Source of the DNA: Cordilura impudica
Taxonomy: Eukaryota; Arthropoda; Insecta; Diptera; Scathophagidae
Assembly (NCBI GenBank): GCA_963682025.1
Contig: OY821519.1
Span: forward strand, 145,556,312-145,620,311
DNA: 64,000 nucleotides
Direction: 5' to 3'
Shown here: piece by piece, positions 21,900-32,715 of the stretch
Layout: every line of letters begins with the position of its first letter
Position numbering within the stretch: the stretch's first letter is position 1
Notes under the pieces: generated by a model
Told to the model about the DNA's origin: nothing
Databases searched by the model: none
What the model saw: the letters and a program-made list of their open reading frames with translations, nothing else
Program-made: the position numbers and the translations under genes

Positions 21900-22480
21900 A
21901 CCTAGACCCATCTTCTATTATACCGATCGACTCAGAATCACTTTTTGGGTCGCTTAAGCGATATCCGTCTTCCCGCACGTCCGTCCGTCTGTGTGTCCAT
22001 GTAAAGCTTGTAATCAAACTACAGGTCGCAAATATGAATATATTGTGATGAAATTTGGCTTTTATCGGCCCTAGGATGAACGCTATTGAAATTGGTGAAA
22101 TTCGGCCCATGTTCAGACCTAGTCCCCATACAAATTACCCCTATGAAATCGACATAAATTGCCATAAGATCCAAATTTTCATATAGATCTCGGTCAAATT
22201 TGGTTTGTATATGTTTATTACATCCATTTATCAGTACTCTTATGGTGTTTTCTTTTCTGAAATAAAATGTTACATCTTTATTATGTACATTTTTTTAATG
22301 TTTACCCCACACTTTTAAGATGTCGCATTTTTAATGGTCAGAATAGAACATAAAATCACAACTTTGTAAAACTTTTTTCAATGAACAGCTGTTATTTGTT
22401 GACAGTTTTCTTGAATATATTTCAACAAATAAAACAAGAAGCCAAAGCCAAAAGTAAAAATATAAATAATAACAATTAAA

Positions 22481-22763
22481 ATGGAAATAGAAATGGAAAA
22501 TTTCGAATATTTAATGTTTAAAAATGAAAGTGATGAGAGCCCAAGTAATAGTAAAACAGTGCAGTGTAAGTAAATGAAGAAAATTATATAAAAATTATAA
22601 TAATGTATAAATATTACTATTTTTTTTTAGTTTGGACAGATGGAGACATCCGGCTGTTACTGGAACTATACGGAAACTATTTGCCAGCAATTGTGCCAAT
22701 GAAAAAACAAAAAATGAGAATAGGGATATTTTATGGAACATCTTTCAAAATGTGTAATTTTGT
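22481..22763 (+). pseudogene. Harbinger Myb/SANT-like DNA-binding protein, 5' part with intron
   Basis: Exon 1 (22481-22565) starts at ATG and encodes MEIEMENFEYLMFK and an acidic/Ser segment, ending at a GTAAG donor. The acceptor TTTTTTTTTAG ends at 22630. Exon 2 reads FWTDGDIRLLLELYGNYL, the first helix of a trihelix/MADF-like Myb_DNA-bind_4 domain that accompanies the transposase in PIF/Harbinger elements and recruits it to DNA. The frame then runs into an inserted LINE (about 22774), so the protein is truncated. The intron phase fits. Confidence 0.7.
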
Positions 22764-22773
22764 TAATCGATTT

Positions 22774-23382
22774 GCGGGTTTTAACTTTATACAAAACAAT
22801 TTGTCGTGGCATCGCCATATACAACATCTGCAGGCCAAGATATCACCGGCTCTGGGAGTTTTATTTAAATTAAAGTACAAACTTAATGAAAAGACTAAAT
22901 ATATTATTTTTCAATCACTGATTCAGAGCCGTTTGAATTATTTGACTTTGATATTTGGATATAATAAAAATTATGATTTAAAATCCCTACAAATATTGCA
23001 GAATAAATCATTAAAAATCGTATTTAATCTTCACCGACTGTATCCAACCATATCTCTATATAGGGATGTTGCCACAAATGTTTTACCTATACATGGAATG
23101 TACAAAATGCAATTATTAATATATGTTTTTAAAGTACTACATAATATCGGTCACCATACTATTTGTTTTTCAGTTAATCAACAAGCTTTCAATACAAGAA
23201 ACAATTCAAACCTTAGAGTTTCAAGATGTCGTTTAGAAACTACGAAACAGCGAGTAGAATATATCGGTAGACTGGAATTTAATAGTTTACCGCAAAGTCT
23301 AAAAGAATGTTTAACTATTTCTTTATTTAAAAACAAATTAAAAGACTATCTTTTGAATAATATTGAAATGTTTGTGATATAA
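22774..23382 (+). pseudogene. LINE reverse transcriptase, C-terminal end
   Basis: The open frame to the TAA at 23380-23382 includes QNNLSWHRHIQ, LIQSRLNYLTLIFGYNK and HNIGHHTICF, and ends SLFKNKLKDYLLNN. It is the post-catalytic domain of a CR1/Jockey-like RT. No YADD or endonuclease part is present, so it is non-functional. Upstream codons in the same frame belong to the Harbinger Myb exon and form an accidental fusion. Confidence 0.8.
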
Positions 23383-23586
23383 TTTTAAATTAGTGCAAAT
23401 TAAATTAAATTAAATTTCTCCTATTTTGTATAACAAATAATTTTCATTTAAATATTTTTTAATTTTATCAAAAATAAGTTTATTTGCCAACTTGCCTCAA
23501 CAAAGCCTTAATGGCGCTGAGACTCAATTATGTATGAATTGATTTGATGAAATAAAGTTTATGTAAATAAATAAAAAAAAAAAGTT
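22774..23586 (+). mobile_element. LINE 3' fragment with poly(A), CR1/Jockey-like
   Basis: A 5'-truncated LINE copy. It encodes the C-terminal end of reverse transcriptase and then a 3' UTR ending AAATAAATAAAAAAAAAAA (23566-23584). The encoded end (GFNFIQNNLSWHRHIQHLQ, RCRLETTKQRVEYIGRLEF) is clearly related to the LINE at 53555-58315. Confidence 0.85.
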
Positions 23587-23964
23587 ACTCTCGAAGTTAA
23601 ATATTGCTAATTAATTTCTTAATAAAAATTAATCGACAGGCATTAATTCTAAATTTTTATCGATTTTTAAAAAATTAAATCTAACATAATGATTCTGAAT
23701 AAGAAATAACATCATATCAATATTTAACTACGACAGTAACTTTAAACCCGCTCTTCGATCCACAAAATTACACATTTTGAAAGATGTCATTTATGATAAT
23801 AATTTGTTTCTATTTCAATGCAGTACATTTTGTATCAAAATTTATTGAAATCTTTTTTTAATACATAATTATTTTTATGAATTGAAGCCAAAACTATAAG
23901 TTTATGTAAATAGATGTTTGTTTTTATTATGTTAATTTTTTATAAATAATTATACACATGCATT

Positions 23965-24140
23965 AATTTGTTGTTGAATTAAAAAAATTTGAAATGATTT
24001 CTTCATTGCTGCATGTTTCACCAACATCTTCAGGAAAATTTTCTACCCTATCGATACACATGTTGTGAAAAACACAACATTTTAATACACCAAATGCATT
24101 CTCGATCTTAACACGTGTTCTGCAAAACCTTAAATTATAA
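23965..24140 (-). pseudogene. PIF/Harbinger transposase, C-terminal fragment
   Basis: Minus-strand frame NLRFCRTRVKIENAFGVLK followed after a deletion by CCVFHNMCIDRVENF. RTRVKIENAFGVLK with its catalytic Glu and (V/C)FHNMCID are signature C-terminal blocks of HARBI1-like DDE transposases. The segment between (the Arg/Trp-rich region) is missing, and the upstream coding region is cut off by the family 1 repeat at 24142. Confidence 0.8.
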
Positions 24141-24141
24141 T

Positions 24142-24740
24142 TATACCCTCCACTCCAGTGTGCAGCGGGAATATATAAGTTTGTCATTCCGTTTGTAATA
24201 ATTAAAAAAAAAATCTTGACCCCATAAAATATATATATTTGTGATCCTTATAACAAGCGAAGTTGATATAGCGATGTCCGTCTGTCCGTCTGTCCATCTG
24301 TCCGTCTGTCCGTCTGTGGAAATCACGATGACGGCTTCAATCGGGTAGATAGGGCGCTCGTTAGTATAAAAAATGATTCACTAACATCCTCAGAAGTTTG
24401 CTATTTAAAATCGTCTAAATCGGTTAATCTGTTCCCGAGAATTGAGCGAAGAAGTGAAAAAAGTCCTGAGAAAATATGATTTGAATATGTGTTCTTGTCA
24501 CGATAACGCCCTCAATAGGACAGCTAGGGCGCTCGTTTTTAGTGAGAATGATTCACTAACATCATGAGAAGGCTTCTGTTGTTAAATCATTCATAGGTGC
24601 CGAGAAATCACTGAAAAGGTAAAAAAAAATATGACGTTTTCCTATATTGTTTTCCAAAATTTTGTATTTTGTCATAGCTGTACATGTTGTTTTTGTGGTC
24701 GTTGTCTTAATAATATAAAAATTCATCAATATCAATATTT
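24142..24740 (-). mobile_element. Family 1 repeat, short copy
   Basis: Starts with the terminal hairpin TATACCCTCCACTCCAGTG, then GTTTGTCATTCCGTTTG, ATAAAATATATATATTTGTG and five GTCCGTCT-type units (24275-24316). The body ends near GTTTTTGTGGTCGTTG (24690-24710). Orientation matches copies B and C. Confidence 0.85.
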
Positions 24741-26192
24741 TTTGGTGTAATATTTAAGTTAATTAATTAATAAAAGAAACTATATAAAATCAATATCAAT
24801 ATTCTGCGATTTTTATAACATCACAAAATGTTACAAATTGATACATACTACTGTTGCCAATATCAAAATACTATAAATAATATTCATATATTCTGTATAT
24901 GTATATCCATAATAAGCGCATATTAAAATAAATCGGTATTTTATTTTATTTATACAAAATTCTGAAATTTTTAGAGTTGCAAAAATAGTATGGTTTTAAG
25001 AGTTGTATTTTTAGTACATGTAAAAACCCTGCATACTTGCATTCAAAAGTAGTAGGTATGTAAACCATAAAACCTGTAAAAAAATTGGTGTTTAGAAAAA
25101 TACTACTTTTTGTCAGATGTTAATTACAATAAGTTTTTAAAATTTGTTATTTAATGTCGGAACGGAGGCAAACGACATTCCCAAAATTTTGTTTCAAGAG
25201 TTATCCACATTAAGAATAACCCCGGATCGAGCCTTGCCCTCGGAAACATGCGTTTATGCTTTTCTTAACACAAACGCCATTCCCAATTACCAAAAATTTT
25301 AGACACGAGCTATTCACATTACGAATAGTCGCGGAGCTCAACTCAATCAAAGTGCAATGATGAAGCTTCGCCCTGGGAAACATATATTCATGCTTTTCTT
25401 AGCACAAACCGAACTTCTTATGGCACATTAAAAATAAACTAATTGAGAAGTACAATTCATCATTACGCTGTATTATAATACTATTTTCTTATTTAACTGG
25501 TAGCTAGTAAACAAAGTGATCGTGTCATTGTGAACGAAATAGAATTGAAATTGTGTGCAGATTTGTTTTGCTTAAAAAATCTGTTTCTACATATAGTGAA
25601 TAAAATTCCAGTAAGCATTTTATGCAATAAATGATCATATAGAGTCTTTTTGACTCATATGTGCTATTAAAACAGTCATAAATGCACCCTTTTGCTGATC
25701 ACAAAATATTCTTTTGTTAGGATTAAATATTACCTTACCCGCGAATCTTCTTAAGAGTCCTTTTTATCCGCTTTTCTGATCTGTTTCGACTCATTTTTGA
25801 GTCTTATTTAATGTAATTCTTCTATAAATCACTTTTTAAGAGAAAGCAAAAACCATTTTCTAGCCTTTTTCTAATAGCGCATGTGATTAATCAGTTTTTA
25901 ATCATCAAAAGTGCTCGAAGAAGATACAGTAAAGTAATTTTTGTTAAAACAATCTTCGAAATGATGACTGGGATATCGTATATTTCTGTTAACACACAAA
26001 CATATGCATAGCAGCACGAGTAAACCGAACTCTAATCGGCTTCTTATTTCCCTTTTCCCTACACTACTTTTTTTAAAATTTATTTTTAATTTGTACATTT
26101 TCAATTTCAATTATGTAAAAATAACACAAAAACAAAAAAAAAATATAAAAAATAAGATAAACATATAATGAGAATTACATAAGAATAATATA
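24741..26192. other. AT-rich spacer with an imperfect tandem repeat
   Basis: No credible coding frame. The only structure is the two-unit imperfect duplication at 25160-25415 and short GAGTC...GACTC inverted motifs near 25640-25660 and 25788-25805. Confidence 0.4.
25160..25415 (+). repeat. Imperfect two-unit tandem repeat
   Basis: Unit 1 has AACGACATTCCCAAAATTTT, TATCCACATTAAGAATA, GCCCTCGGAAACATGCGTTT and ATGCTTTTCTTAACACAAAC. Unit 2 has AACGCCATTCCCAATTACC, TATTCACATTACGAATA, GCCCTGGGAAACATATATTC and ATGCTTTTCTTAGCACAAAC. Units are roughly 120-135 bases. Confidence 0.7.
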
Positions 26193-26983
26193 AACAAGTA
26201 AGCAAATTATAGTCGGTCTAGCCCGACTATACGATACCCTATACCATGGTTAAGAGACCCTATCTCTTCGGTTCAACTAATTGGATATAGCAAATAAGCA
26301 TAAGCCAAATTTGAGTGGCATTTTTATTAATTTTTTTCGCTGCATATATGAAAAAGTTCATATCGGATACTATATTTGTATGGGGACTAGGTCGAAAAAT
26401 GGACCGATCCTGACCATATTTGGTAAAGTCACTTATACTTTGAAAAAATATATACAAACCAAATTTGAGAAAAATTTGTGAAATATTTTTGTTTTTTGAT
26501 AGATTTAAGTGAAGATCGGGAAGCAGCTCTATATAGGCCTATGACTAAGAATTTTCCTATAGGCAGTATTTTTGACCTACTGATTAATGGATGTAATAAA
26601 CACATACAAATCAAATTTGACTGAGATCTATACGATAATTTGGAACTTATGGCAATTAATGTCGATTTCATAGGGGTCATTTGTATGGGGGCTAGGTCTG
26701 AACATGGACCGATTCTCACCAATTTCAATAGCGTTCATCCCATGGCCGATGGCAGCTTATATACCAAATTTCATTAAAATATATTCATATTTGCGACCTG
26801 TAGTTTGATTACAAGCTTTACATGGACACACAGACGGACGGACGGACATTGCTATTTCGACTCAAAAAGTGATTCTGAGTCTATCGGTATAATTAAAGAT
26901 GGGTCTAGGACGAATATTTTTGGCTGTTACAAACAGCAGCACAAAGTCATTATACCCAAACCACATAGTGGTATAGGGTATAA
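26193..26983 (-). mobile_element. Family 2 repeat, near full-length copy
   Basis: Starts AACAAGTAAGCAAATTATAG with the palindrome GTCGGTCTAGCCCGAC and ends with the hairpin ACCACATAGTGGTATAGGGTAT. The (GTCY)n core is at 26831-26849 (ACAGACGGACGGACGGACA). Length about 790. This is the best reference copy in the window. It has no coding capacity. Confidence 0.85.
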
Positions 26984-27082
26984 AAACATACAGATATTAT
27001 AAAAAAAAAAAAAAATTTTACAATTCTGTATAATTCAACTTTTTGATATGGCTAGATGTGCATTTAAAATTTTCACAATTAA

Positions 27083-27375
27083 GGCCTAGTTAGCCACACG
27101 TTGTTAAAATGTATCCCTACCGTAAATGTAACGTTGGCAGTTAGTGCAATTATAGAACGTAAAAAACGAACCAGCATATTGCTGTGTAAAATTAACCAAA
27201 CTTTATCAGCTGTTCACAAATGTCACGTACAAACGTAGCAAAAATCTATTTTCAACAGATTTGGACGTTCCGGTTACGTGACAGATGTGTTCGGTAACTG
27301 CTCTAAATGCTTTTCATGTAACAGAAAAAAACAGCTGACACGTTTAGTTAAGTTTACGTGTGGCTAACTAGGCCT
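27083..27375. mobile_element. MITE with 20-base TIRs, likely TTAA target
   Basis: GGCCTAGTTAGCCACACGT at the left is mirrored by ACGTGTGGCTAACTAGGCC at the right. TTAA flanks both sides (27079-27082; 27376-27379, allowing one extra T). The roughly 293 bp interior has no gene. TTAA targets suggest a piggyBac or Kolobok-type transposase supplied elsewhere. Confidence 0.75.
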
Positions 27376-27708
27376 TTAAAATGGCTTGCAAATGAGATGT
27401 TGTAACTCAAACAGAATATTTGTTCTTGGTTTTCAGTGTTGCCGTTTTAGCTTTTTAGTTGCTACATTTAGCAACTTTTTTTGTCGTTTAGCATCCAAAA
27501 TTTATCAAAAGATGCTATATGCTAACTTAGAATCTTTTATTAATAAAAAGTTGCTTTTAGCATCTTTTTTTTTTTTGATATTTTTTTTTCATTATTTTTG
27601 AATATATAATTTTAATGGTATTGATATGTTTTAATTTCTCAAAGTATAGTACAGTAATTTTGTGTACTACTCCTTTTACCACTCTGCTCGTTTCTTTCAA
27701 CATATATA

Positions 27709-28202
27709 AAGGTGCTATTACATGATGTGTTTTTTACATATGTACTGTCAAATTTTCCCACAACAAAAGTTGTACACATCGTGTGATACATATGAAACAT
27801 TGTTTATGTACAATACATGAGCAAAGTCACATGTACATTTTTCAATTAGAACAGGTTCTATTTTTGCATGACAAACATGTGAAAATACAACACTGCTTGT
27901 GGTGAAAGAAAAACAGAGTAAATTTTAAAGATTAATATTGAAAGAAAAATAAATTGTTTAGTATTAATTAACAATTAAAAAATATATATCTTTTTTTAAC
28001 AATACATTTTTGTAAATTCACACATTAAATCAGCTGTTGTTTACATTTAGAGGTTAAGTCATACGGAAATTCATATGCACGTGTAATAGCAAAAATTATG
28101 AATCGTATGTAAAAGACAATTTTGACAGACATGAGGAATTTCATATGGATAAAAAAAAGTGACAGTACATATGTAAAAAAACATTTCGTGTAATAGCACC
28201 TT
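27709..28202. mobile_element. MITE nested in hAT, TIR AAGGTGCTATTACA, TSD TA
   Basis: AAGGTGCTATTACATGATGTG is mirrored by ACATTTCGTGTAATAGCACC plus TT, with inner matches TTTTTTACATATGTACTGTCA and TGACAGTACATATGTAAAAAA. TA flanks both sides (27707-27708; 28203-28204). The TA target fits Tc1/mariner-type mobilisation. No coding frame. Confidence 0.8.
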
Positions 28203-28293
28203 TACAAAACATTTTGAAATAGAAGAATGTAAACACCAACAACAGTTTTTAATGAATTAAAAGTCGATTGCCAAAAAATATTGTATTAAAAAA

Positions 28294-28625
28294 ATGCCAA
28301 AATTTTCAATACAAAACACATTAAATCGGGTAAAAGAACAGATTACCAATATATTAGAAGAGTTTAAATTTATATCCTCTGAAACAGAAAAAATTCAAAT
28401 CCAATGGAGTTATATCGCAGAACAAAACTGGGATACAACACTGAATACAACCTCTTTATGGATTGAAAAATTCTATTGGCGAAAATCCATTTAAGGAGTT
28501 ATCAATATTTGTATTGTCTATATTAGTTTTGTCTTTCTCAAAAGCCGAAGTTGAACGTTTGTTTAGTTTAATGGCTTTAGTTAAAAGCAAACTTCGAACA
28601 GAATAAAATCCGAGTTGTTATGTTC
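28294..28625 (+). pseudogene. hAT transposase C-terminal dimerisation domain
   Basis: Frame 28294-28494 (MPKFSIQNTLNRVKEQITN) is followed in another frame by FKELSIFVLSILVLSFSKAE and VERLFSLMALVKSKLRTE, the hAT C-terminal dimerisation domain. The catalytic region is deleted. The frame breaks near 28490, and stops follow 28600. Non-functional. Confidence 0.8.
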
Positions 28626-29161
28626 TGTAATACGTATAAAAGAAGGTGTGAAATTGAAAAATCGGTGCTGTCACACTTACAATATACCGAGCGATGTCGT
28701 TGTAAAAGTCGATCGTCAGAAAAATATCAGAGCCAAGAAGAACTTGAAGATGAAGACATCACAGAAATGTTAGATTCCATAAACCAATTATTCTAATATA
28801 ATCGTATCTTTTGATAATGTAATTTCTGTTATATTTTAAATAAAAAAAAAATCCCTCTAAAATTAAAAATATTTAATTTAAGTTTAAAATAAACTCAATT
28901 TGATGTTAAAAAAAATTTCAGATGAAATCCAAAATAATTTTAATTAAAATTTAAAAAATATAAATCTAAATATATGTTTTATATTAATTTTTCGATTTAA
29001 AAACCAAAGAATTATTAATAAGTATATAATTTTTCAATATAAAGGTAATGAAATTTGAAAAAAAAATTTAGCATCTATTTTTACGACTCCAGTACGTTAA
29101 GCATCTTTTTTTGCAATTTAGCATCTTTACAATTTCAAATTATGGCAATACTGTTGGTTTT

Positions 29162-29800
29162 AAAAGATTTATTATAACAGTGGTTATAAGCATGTATACT
29201 TAGATCTGATTTATCGCATTTTAATATATTTTCAAAAGCCTTGCATCCGCATTTATATTCGTCACCTGCTCCAGCCATCCATTAGCTTCTCGTCTCTCAA
29301 CGAACTGAATCAAAATCTTTATGTTCTGTATTTCTTTGATGTGTTTTCAGCATCATCGAAAAACGAATCGGACATTTTTCTAAAATTAATTATGTTTCTA
29401 AAATTCATTATGTTCAAATTTATAATATTTTAATGTAATATTTAATGTAATGTTTTATACTTGTCATTGTTATTAAAGAATCCACATATTTACTTCCTTC
29501 ATATTATAGAGTTATTACCAGACTTAAAAAGACTTAAAAGTTTAAAATTGAAAAAAAAAATATGCGATATTTGGCAGTTTTAGTTTTGCCTTGTATCAGT
29601 AAAATGTTCAGATATTAACTAAAAAAAAACAATTTGTTAAATATTTTCATCTTAATTATCTTAATTAATTTAAAGACACAAAGATAGATTTAATACAATA
29701 AAAACTCATAAATGTGCCCTATACTAATAGGTCTGGAAAATTGAAAAGGATTGTAAAAAATAAAATGCACCTTTATATTAAAAAATTTAAATTAAAAAGA
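29162..29800. other. AT-rich spacer, nothing recognised
   Basis: No frame or repeat match noted. Confidence 0.35.
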
Positions 29801-30068
29801 AAATTACAAAATAAACCATTTACCTGGTTAAACTTAATATTGTTTGTAATTATCTGGATCAGGTTAGTATTTAAAATGGGATAAATCGGGTGTCATTGTA
29901 CCAATTTATGACCTAAAATATAATAGGTTTATCAAAGTGTTTACATATTCAAATATTTTATATACATTTGTTACAAATAGTGCAAGAAGTCCAGTTATTA
30001 ATGTAAACGTAAAACCCAGGTGGAGGGTATCAAAGATTCGGCATAGCCGAATTTAACACTCTTGCTTG
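29801..30068 (-). mobile_element. Family 1 repeat, terminal part
   Basis: Ends GGTGGAGGGTATCAAAGATT, TTCGGCATAGCCGAA and TTTAACACTCTTGCTTG. The preceding AAATAGTGCAAGAAGTCCA and GTAAACGTAAAA stretch resembles the inverse of 50170-50290, so this is a short-type copy. Confidence 0.7.
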
Positions 30069-31475
30069 TTTTTTTTTCAAATCGCTCATGTTGCCATAAT
30101 CACGATAAGATTGATTAACATAAGATTGTTATTATATGCAGACGACATAGTGATTTTAGCAGATGATGTAAAAGTGCTGCAGAAAATGATCCAAAAACTT
30201 GAAGACTATTGTAAAACATGGAATGTTGAAGTAAACTTGGATAAGTCAGAAATTATGGTTTTCAGAAAAGGGGGAAGATTGTCTAGTAAAGAAAAATGGT
30301 ATTTTAATAGCCAAGAAATCAAAATAGTTTCAGAATACTGTTACCTAGGAGTTTGGCTTACACCAAAAATGGTATTTACGAAGCATATTGAACAAAGAAA
30401 CATAGCAGCAAAAAATAGTATCAACTTAACATGGCAAAACTTTTTAAATAAAAACACAATATCAATTGCTTCTAAATGGAAATTATTCCTTGCAGTATGC
30501 AGGTCAGTGCAATCGTATGCAGCCCAAATATGGGGGTTTACAAATTTTGAGTATGTTGATAAGCTACAAATATATTTTATAAAGAAAATCTTGCGGCTCC
30601 CAAGCTTCACACCAACTTATGTGTTATTATCCGAAACAGGTATGGAAAATGGTCATTTATACACCTTAGATCTACATATGAGATATATCAACAAAACCCT
30701 GTTTGATTACGGAGAAAATCGGTTGCCTTATCAATTTTCTAAACTATTGATTCAAAAAAATCTGCTTTGGGTAATTGAACTTAACAAGCTCGGATTAGAA
30801 TTTGAAATTAATTGGACAGAAGCGAACATTAATAAACAACAATGGAATAACAATAGAAAAAACCTTTTAATCTCCTTGAAGTCAAAATATCAAGAGCAAA
30901 TTTGCAACAAAAAGGCTCTAACAACCAGGATATATTCAAAACTAAATGCAATTGAAGGGAATAAATACATATCTAATGAAATTAAACTAGAAAATATAAC
31001 TTGGATTCTTAAAGCACGAAGTGATTTGATAAAATTAAATGGTAACCGCTTTGAAACGAATTTGTCTAAATTATGCTCTTTATGTAATTCAAGGGAAATT
31101 GAAAATATAGAACATTTTCTTGGTCGTTGTAAAACGCTAAAAGAATTCAGAATTATGTACTTCAGTAAAGCTTACCTTACAGAAGACGAAATCTTAAATA
31201 TATTAAATGGTGTAAATACAAATTGGAATCTCTTAGCAAATTATATAAAAACATGTATAAATTACAGAAACTTTTTGATAACAGAGTTTAATACATAAAA
31301 ACATTTATCTCGATTAGGAAATTAAATTTTTATATTATAAGCGGCTGACGACGATAGTCAGAGTCGCATATGGTTATTTTTACCTTTTATTTTATTTTTA
31401 ACTTTTATTTTATTTTGTAATTATTTTATATATATTGCTGAAAATAAAATAAATACTACTACTACTACTACTAAT
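30069..31475 (+). mobile_element. LINE 3' half ending in (ACT)n
   Basis: A 5'-truncated LINE joined to the end of a family 1 copy. It carries RT domain codons to 31298, a 3' UTR, and a tail of AATAAAATAAATACTACTACT...(ACT)n at 31445-31473 instead of poly(A). The clade is uncertain (L2/CR1/Kiri-like by the RT C-terminus). Confidence 0.8.
30120..31298 (+). pseudogene. LINE reverse transcriptase, C-terminal half
   Basis: The open frame starts inside the RT palm with RLLLYADDIVILADD (catalytic YADD), then WNVEVNLDKSEIMVFRKGG, SEYCYLGVWLTPKM, QSYAAQIWG and LRLPSFTPTYVLLSETG, ending with a zinc-like CSLCNSREIENIEHFLGRC. No stop or frameshift interrupts these roughly 390 codons, so this fragment inserted recently. 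But the N-terminal RT, the endonuclease and any ORF1 are absent. The first codons (30066 on) come from the neighbouring repeat and are not genuine. Confidence 0.85.
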
Positions 31476-32712
31476 CACGATATGGTGTCAAAAGATATTC
31501 CATTAAGGGGTATGCAGAATCTCCCAGTAAATGATAATCAGGAAAGCATAAACGCTGAAAATCTTTTCCTAAAAACGATAAATTTAATATCCTAGAGTCG
31601 TGGATTTTGCTGGGGATTCAAATGTATATGTCTAGGAATCGTAACTTCGAATCACAAATACCCTGCATGGTTATTGAAACACCATCATGCCTGTTCGCTA
31701 ATGTTGAGCGAATTATATGTTTTGGTGTCCTTACTGAAATGTAAATATAAATGTAAAACAGTTATTAAAACTGTTTTAATAAAATTTTTTTATAGCGATA
31801 GAGATTATCATACTTTTTCAAACTCTTTCTCAACAGCTTCTTTTTCATCGCCTGTTTGAGGAAATTTTATTGCTTCCGGCGCTATATCTTCCATATTGAA
31901 TTGTAAAACCTTGTTGAAGGAATTGTGAAGGTTTGACAATGAAATGTCGAAAAGGTTTGCCACTTCTCTAAAGGTGGTTTTATTCCCGCTAATCATACAA
32001 ACAATATTTTTACTTTTTGTATTTTATGAATTTGGCCAAGCTTACCACAAAAATGACAAGATATGGGTTTCAACAGTTGACTGTTGTCTTCCTCCTGGTA
32101 GGATCGCTTGAAATAACACCATGAATATCTCTCAAAAAGAACAATGGCACCTTCCCGACTAATACCCAATTTCTTCTTAAACTATAAAAATAAGTATATA
32201 TACATACATATATTAGAAAAAGGAGTTATTGTCCTATGAAATTAAACATACATCAACTTCAGAGCATTCATTAATTACGTTCTCCACAAATCATTTCACT
32301 CGCGGTTGTGGATTTCCTCCCATGATCATATCATATATTTCATCATCAGATGATGATAAAGATGAATCTAACAACTCATCTAAAAAAAATTTTAGCACAT
32401 AAAAGCGTAGTGATATTTTCCATGTTAATTTATTTTAAACAAAATAAAAATTAAACTTTTTTTCATTTCTTCACACAAATACACATTAACAAACAAAACA
32501 AATGTCAGCTGTTTTAACGTGCGATTCTCACCCCCTGTATTTTTAAAGTGCGAAAGATGCAACATTTTCACATGTTTATAGTGCGACATTTTTAGAAAAT
32601 AACACGTTACCCTTTCGCATGGTTGACACTTTATTAGAAAAGAACACAATAAGAGAAAAAAGTGCGAAATGGGAAAAACATGCAACATTTTTTTTCAGAA
32701 AAGAAAACGCCA
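31476..32712 (-). pseudogene. PIF/Harbinger transposase (H2), fragmented, with right TIR
   Basis: On the minus strand: SSSDDEIYDMIMGGNPQPRVK near 32390-32290 (ending in a stop), VINECSEVDV, then after a possible intron FKKKLGISREGAIVLFERY (32180-32120), and SGNKTTFREVANLFDISLS with PEAIKFPQTGDEKEAVEKEF (31996-31808), the helix-turn-helix and linker before the DDE domain. Far downstream, YHLLGDSAYPLNGISFDT (near 31560-31490) is a DDE block containing the second Asp region. Most of the catalytic core is deleted. Upstream of the gene, GAAAAGAAAACGCCA at 32698-32712 is a Harbinger terminus followed by TTA. Confidence 0.75.
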
Positions 32713-32715
32713 TTA

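Larger units (their letters stand above)
19112..22242 (+). mobile_element. Family 2 repeat split by a hAT element
   Basis: Begins TATACCCTATACAACTATGTCG. It is cut at ACCTAGAC by the hAT element (19193-21899) and resumes at 21900 with the duplicated ACCTAGAC, then CTCAGAATCACTTTTTGGGTCG, (GTCY)n at 21975-21998, and the usual body to about 22242, where a Harbinger end starts. Confidence 0.85.
22737..23787. repeat. Inverted 26-base segment flanking the LINE fragment
   Basis: ACATCTTTCAAAATGTGTAA followed by TTTTGT (22738-22763) recurs as its exact inverse at 23762-23787. Weaker inverted similarity extends beyond (GCGGGTTT blocks). The Harbinger Myb sequence therefore exists in inverted orientation on the other side of the LINE. 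Confidence 0.7.
22243..24141. mobile_element. PIF/Harbinger relic (H1) with LINE inserted
   Basis: The left end TGGTGTTTTCTTTTCTGA resembles the ends of the MITE at 50610-51010 (TGCCGTTTTCTTTTCTGA) and follows TTA, a TWA-type target. Inside are a Myb/SANT-like gene on the plus strand and a transposase C-terminal scrap on the minus strand, the convergent pair typical of Harbinger. The right terminus was not found; a family 1 copy cuts the transposase at 24141. Confidence 0.7.
27434..29153 (+). mobile_element. hAT element, internally deleted, TSD TTGGTTTT
   Basis: Ends CAGTGTTGCC and GGCAATACTG with an exact 8 bp duplication TTGGTTTT (27426-27433 and 29154-29161). Subterminal regions are rich in TTTAGCATC/GATGCTAAA motifs at both ends (27455-27575, 29070-29130), likely transposase-binding repeats. 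It holds the end of a hAT transposase and a nested MITE. Confidence 0.9.

Noticed and set aside
24275..24320. CRISPR-like short repeats (GTCCGTCT units)
   Set aside because: They are a simple GTCY microsatellite within family 1/2 elements with no spacers.
26281..26728. Several 60-100 codon frames in family 2 copies
   Set aside because: They recur in repeat copies (also 32619-32939, 55825-56179) in different frames with stops, so they are repeat composition rather than genes.
30004..30130. Start of the 30066 frame as a genuine N-terminus
   Set aside because: The first codons are family 1 repeat sequence; LINE sequence starts only just before the YADD motif.
32340..32370. ATCATCAGATGATGAT as a regulatory palindrome
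   Set aside because: It lies in codons for the acidic Ser/Asp-rich start of the Harbinger protein (SSSDDE), which explains it.
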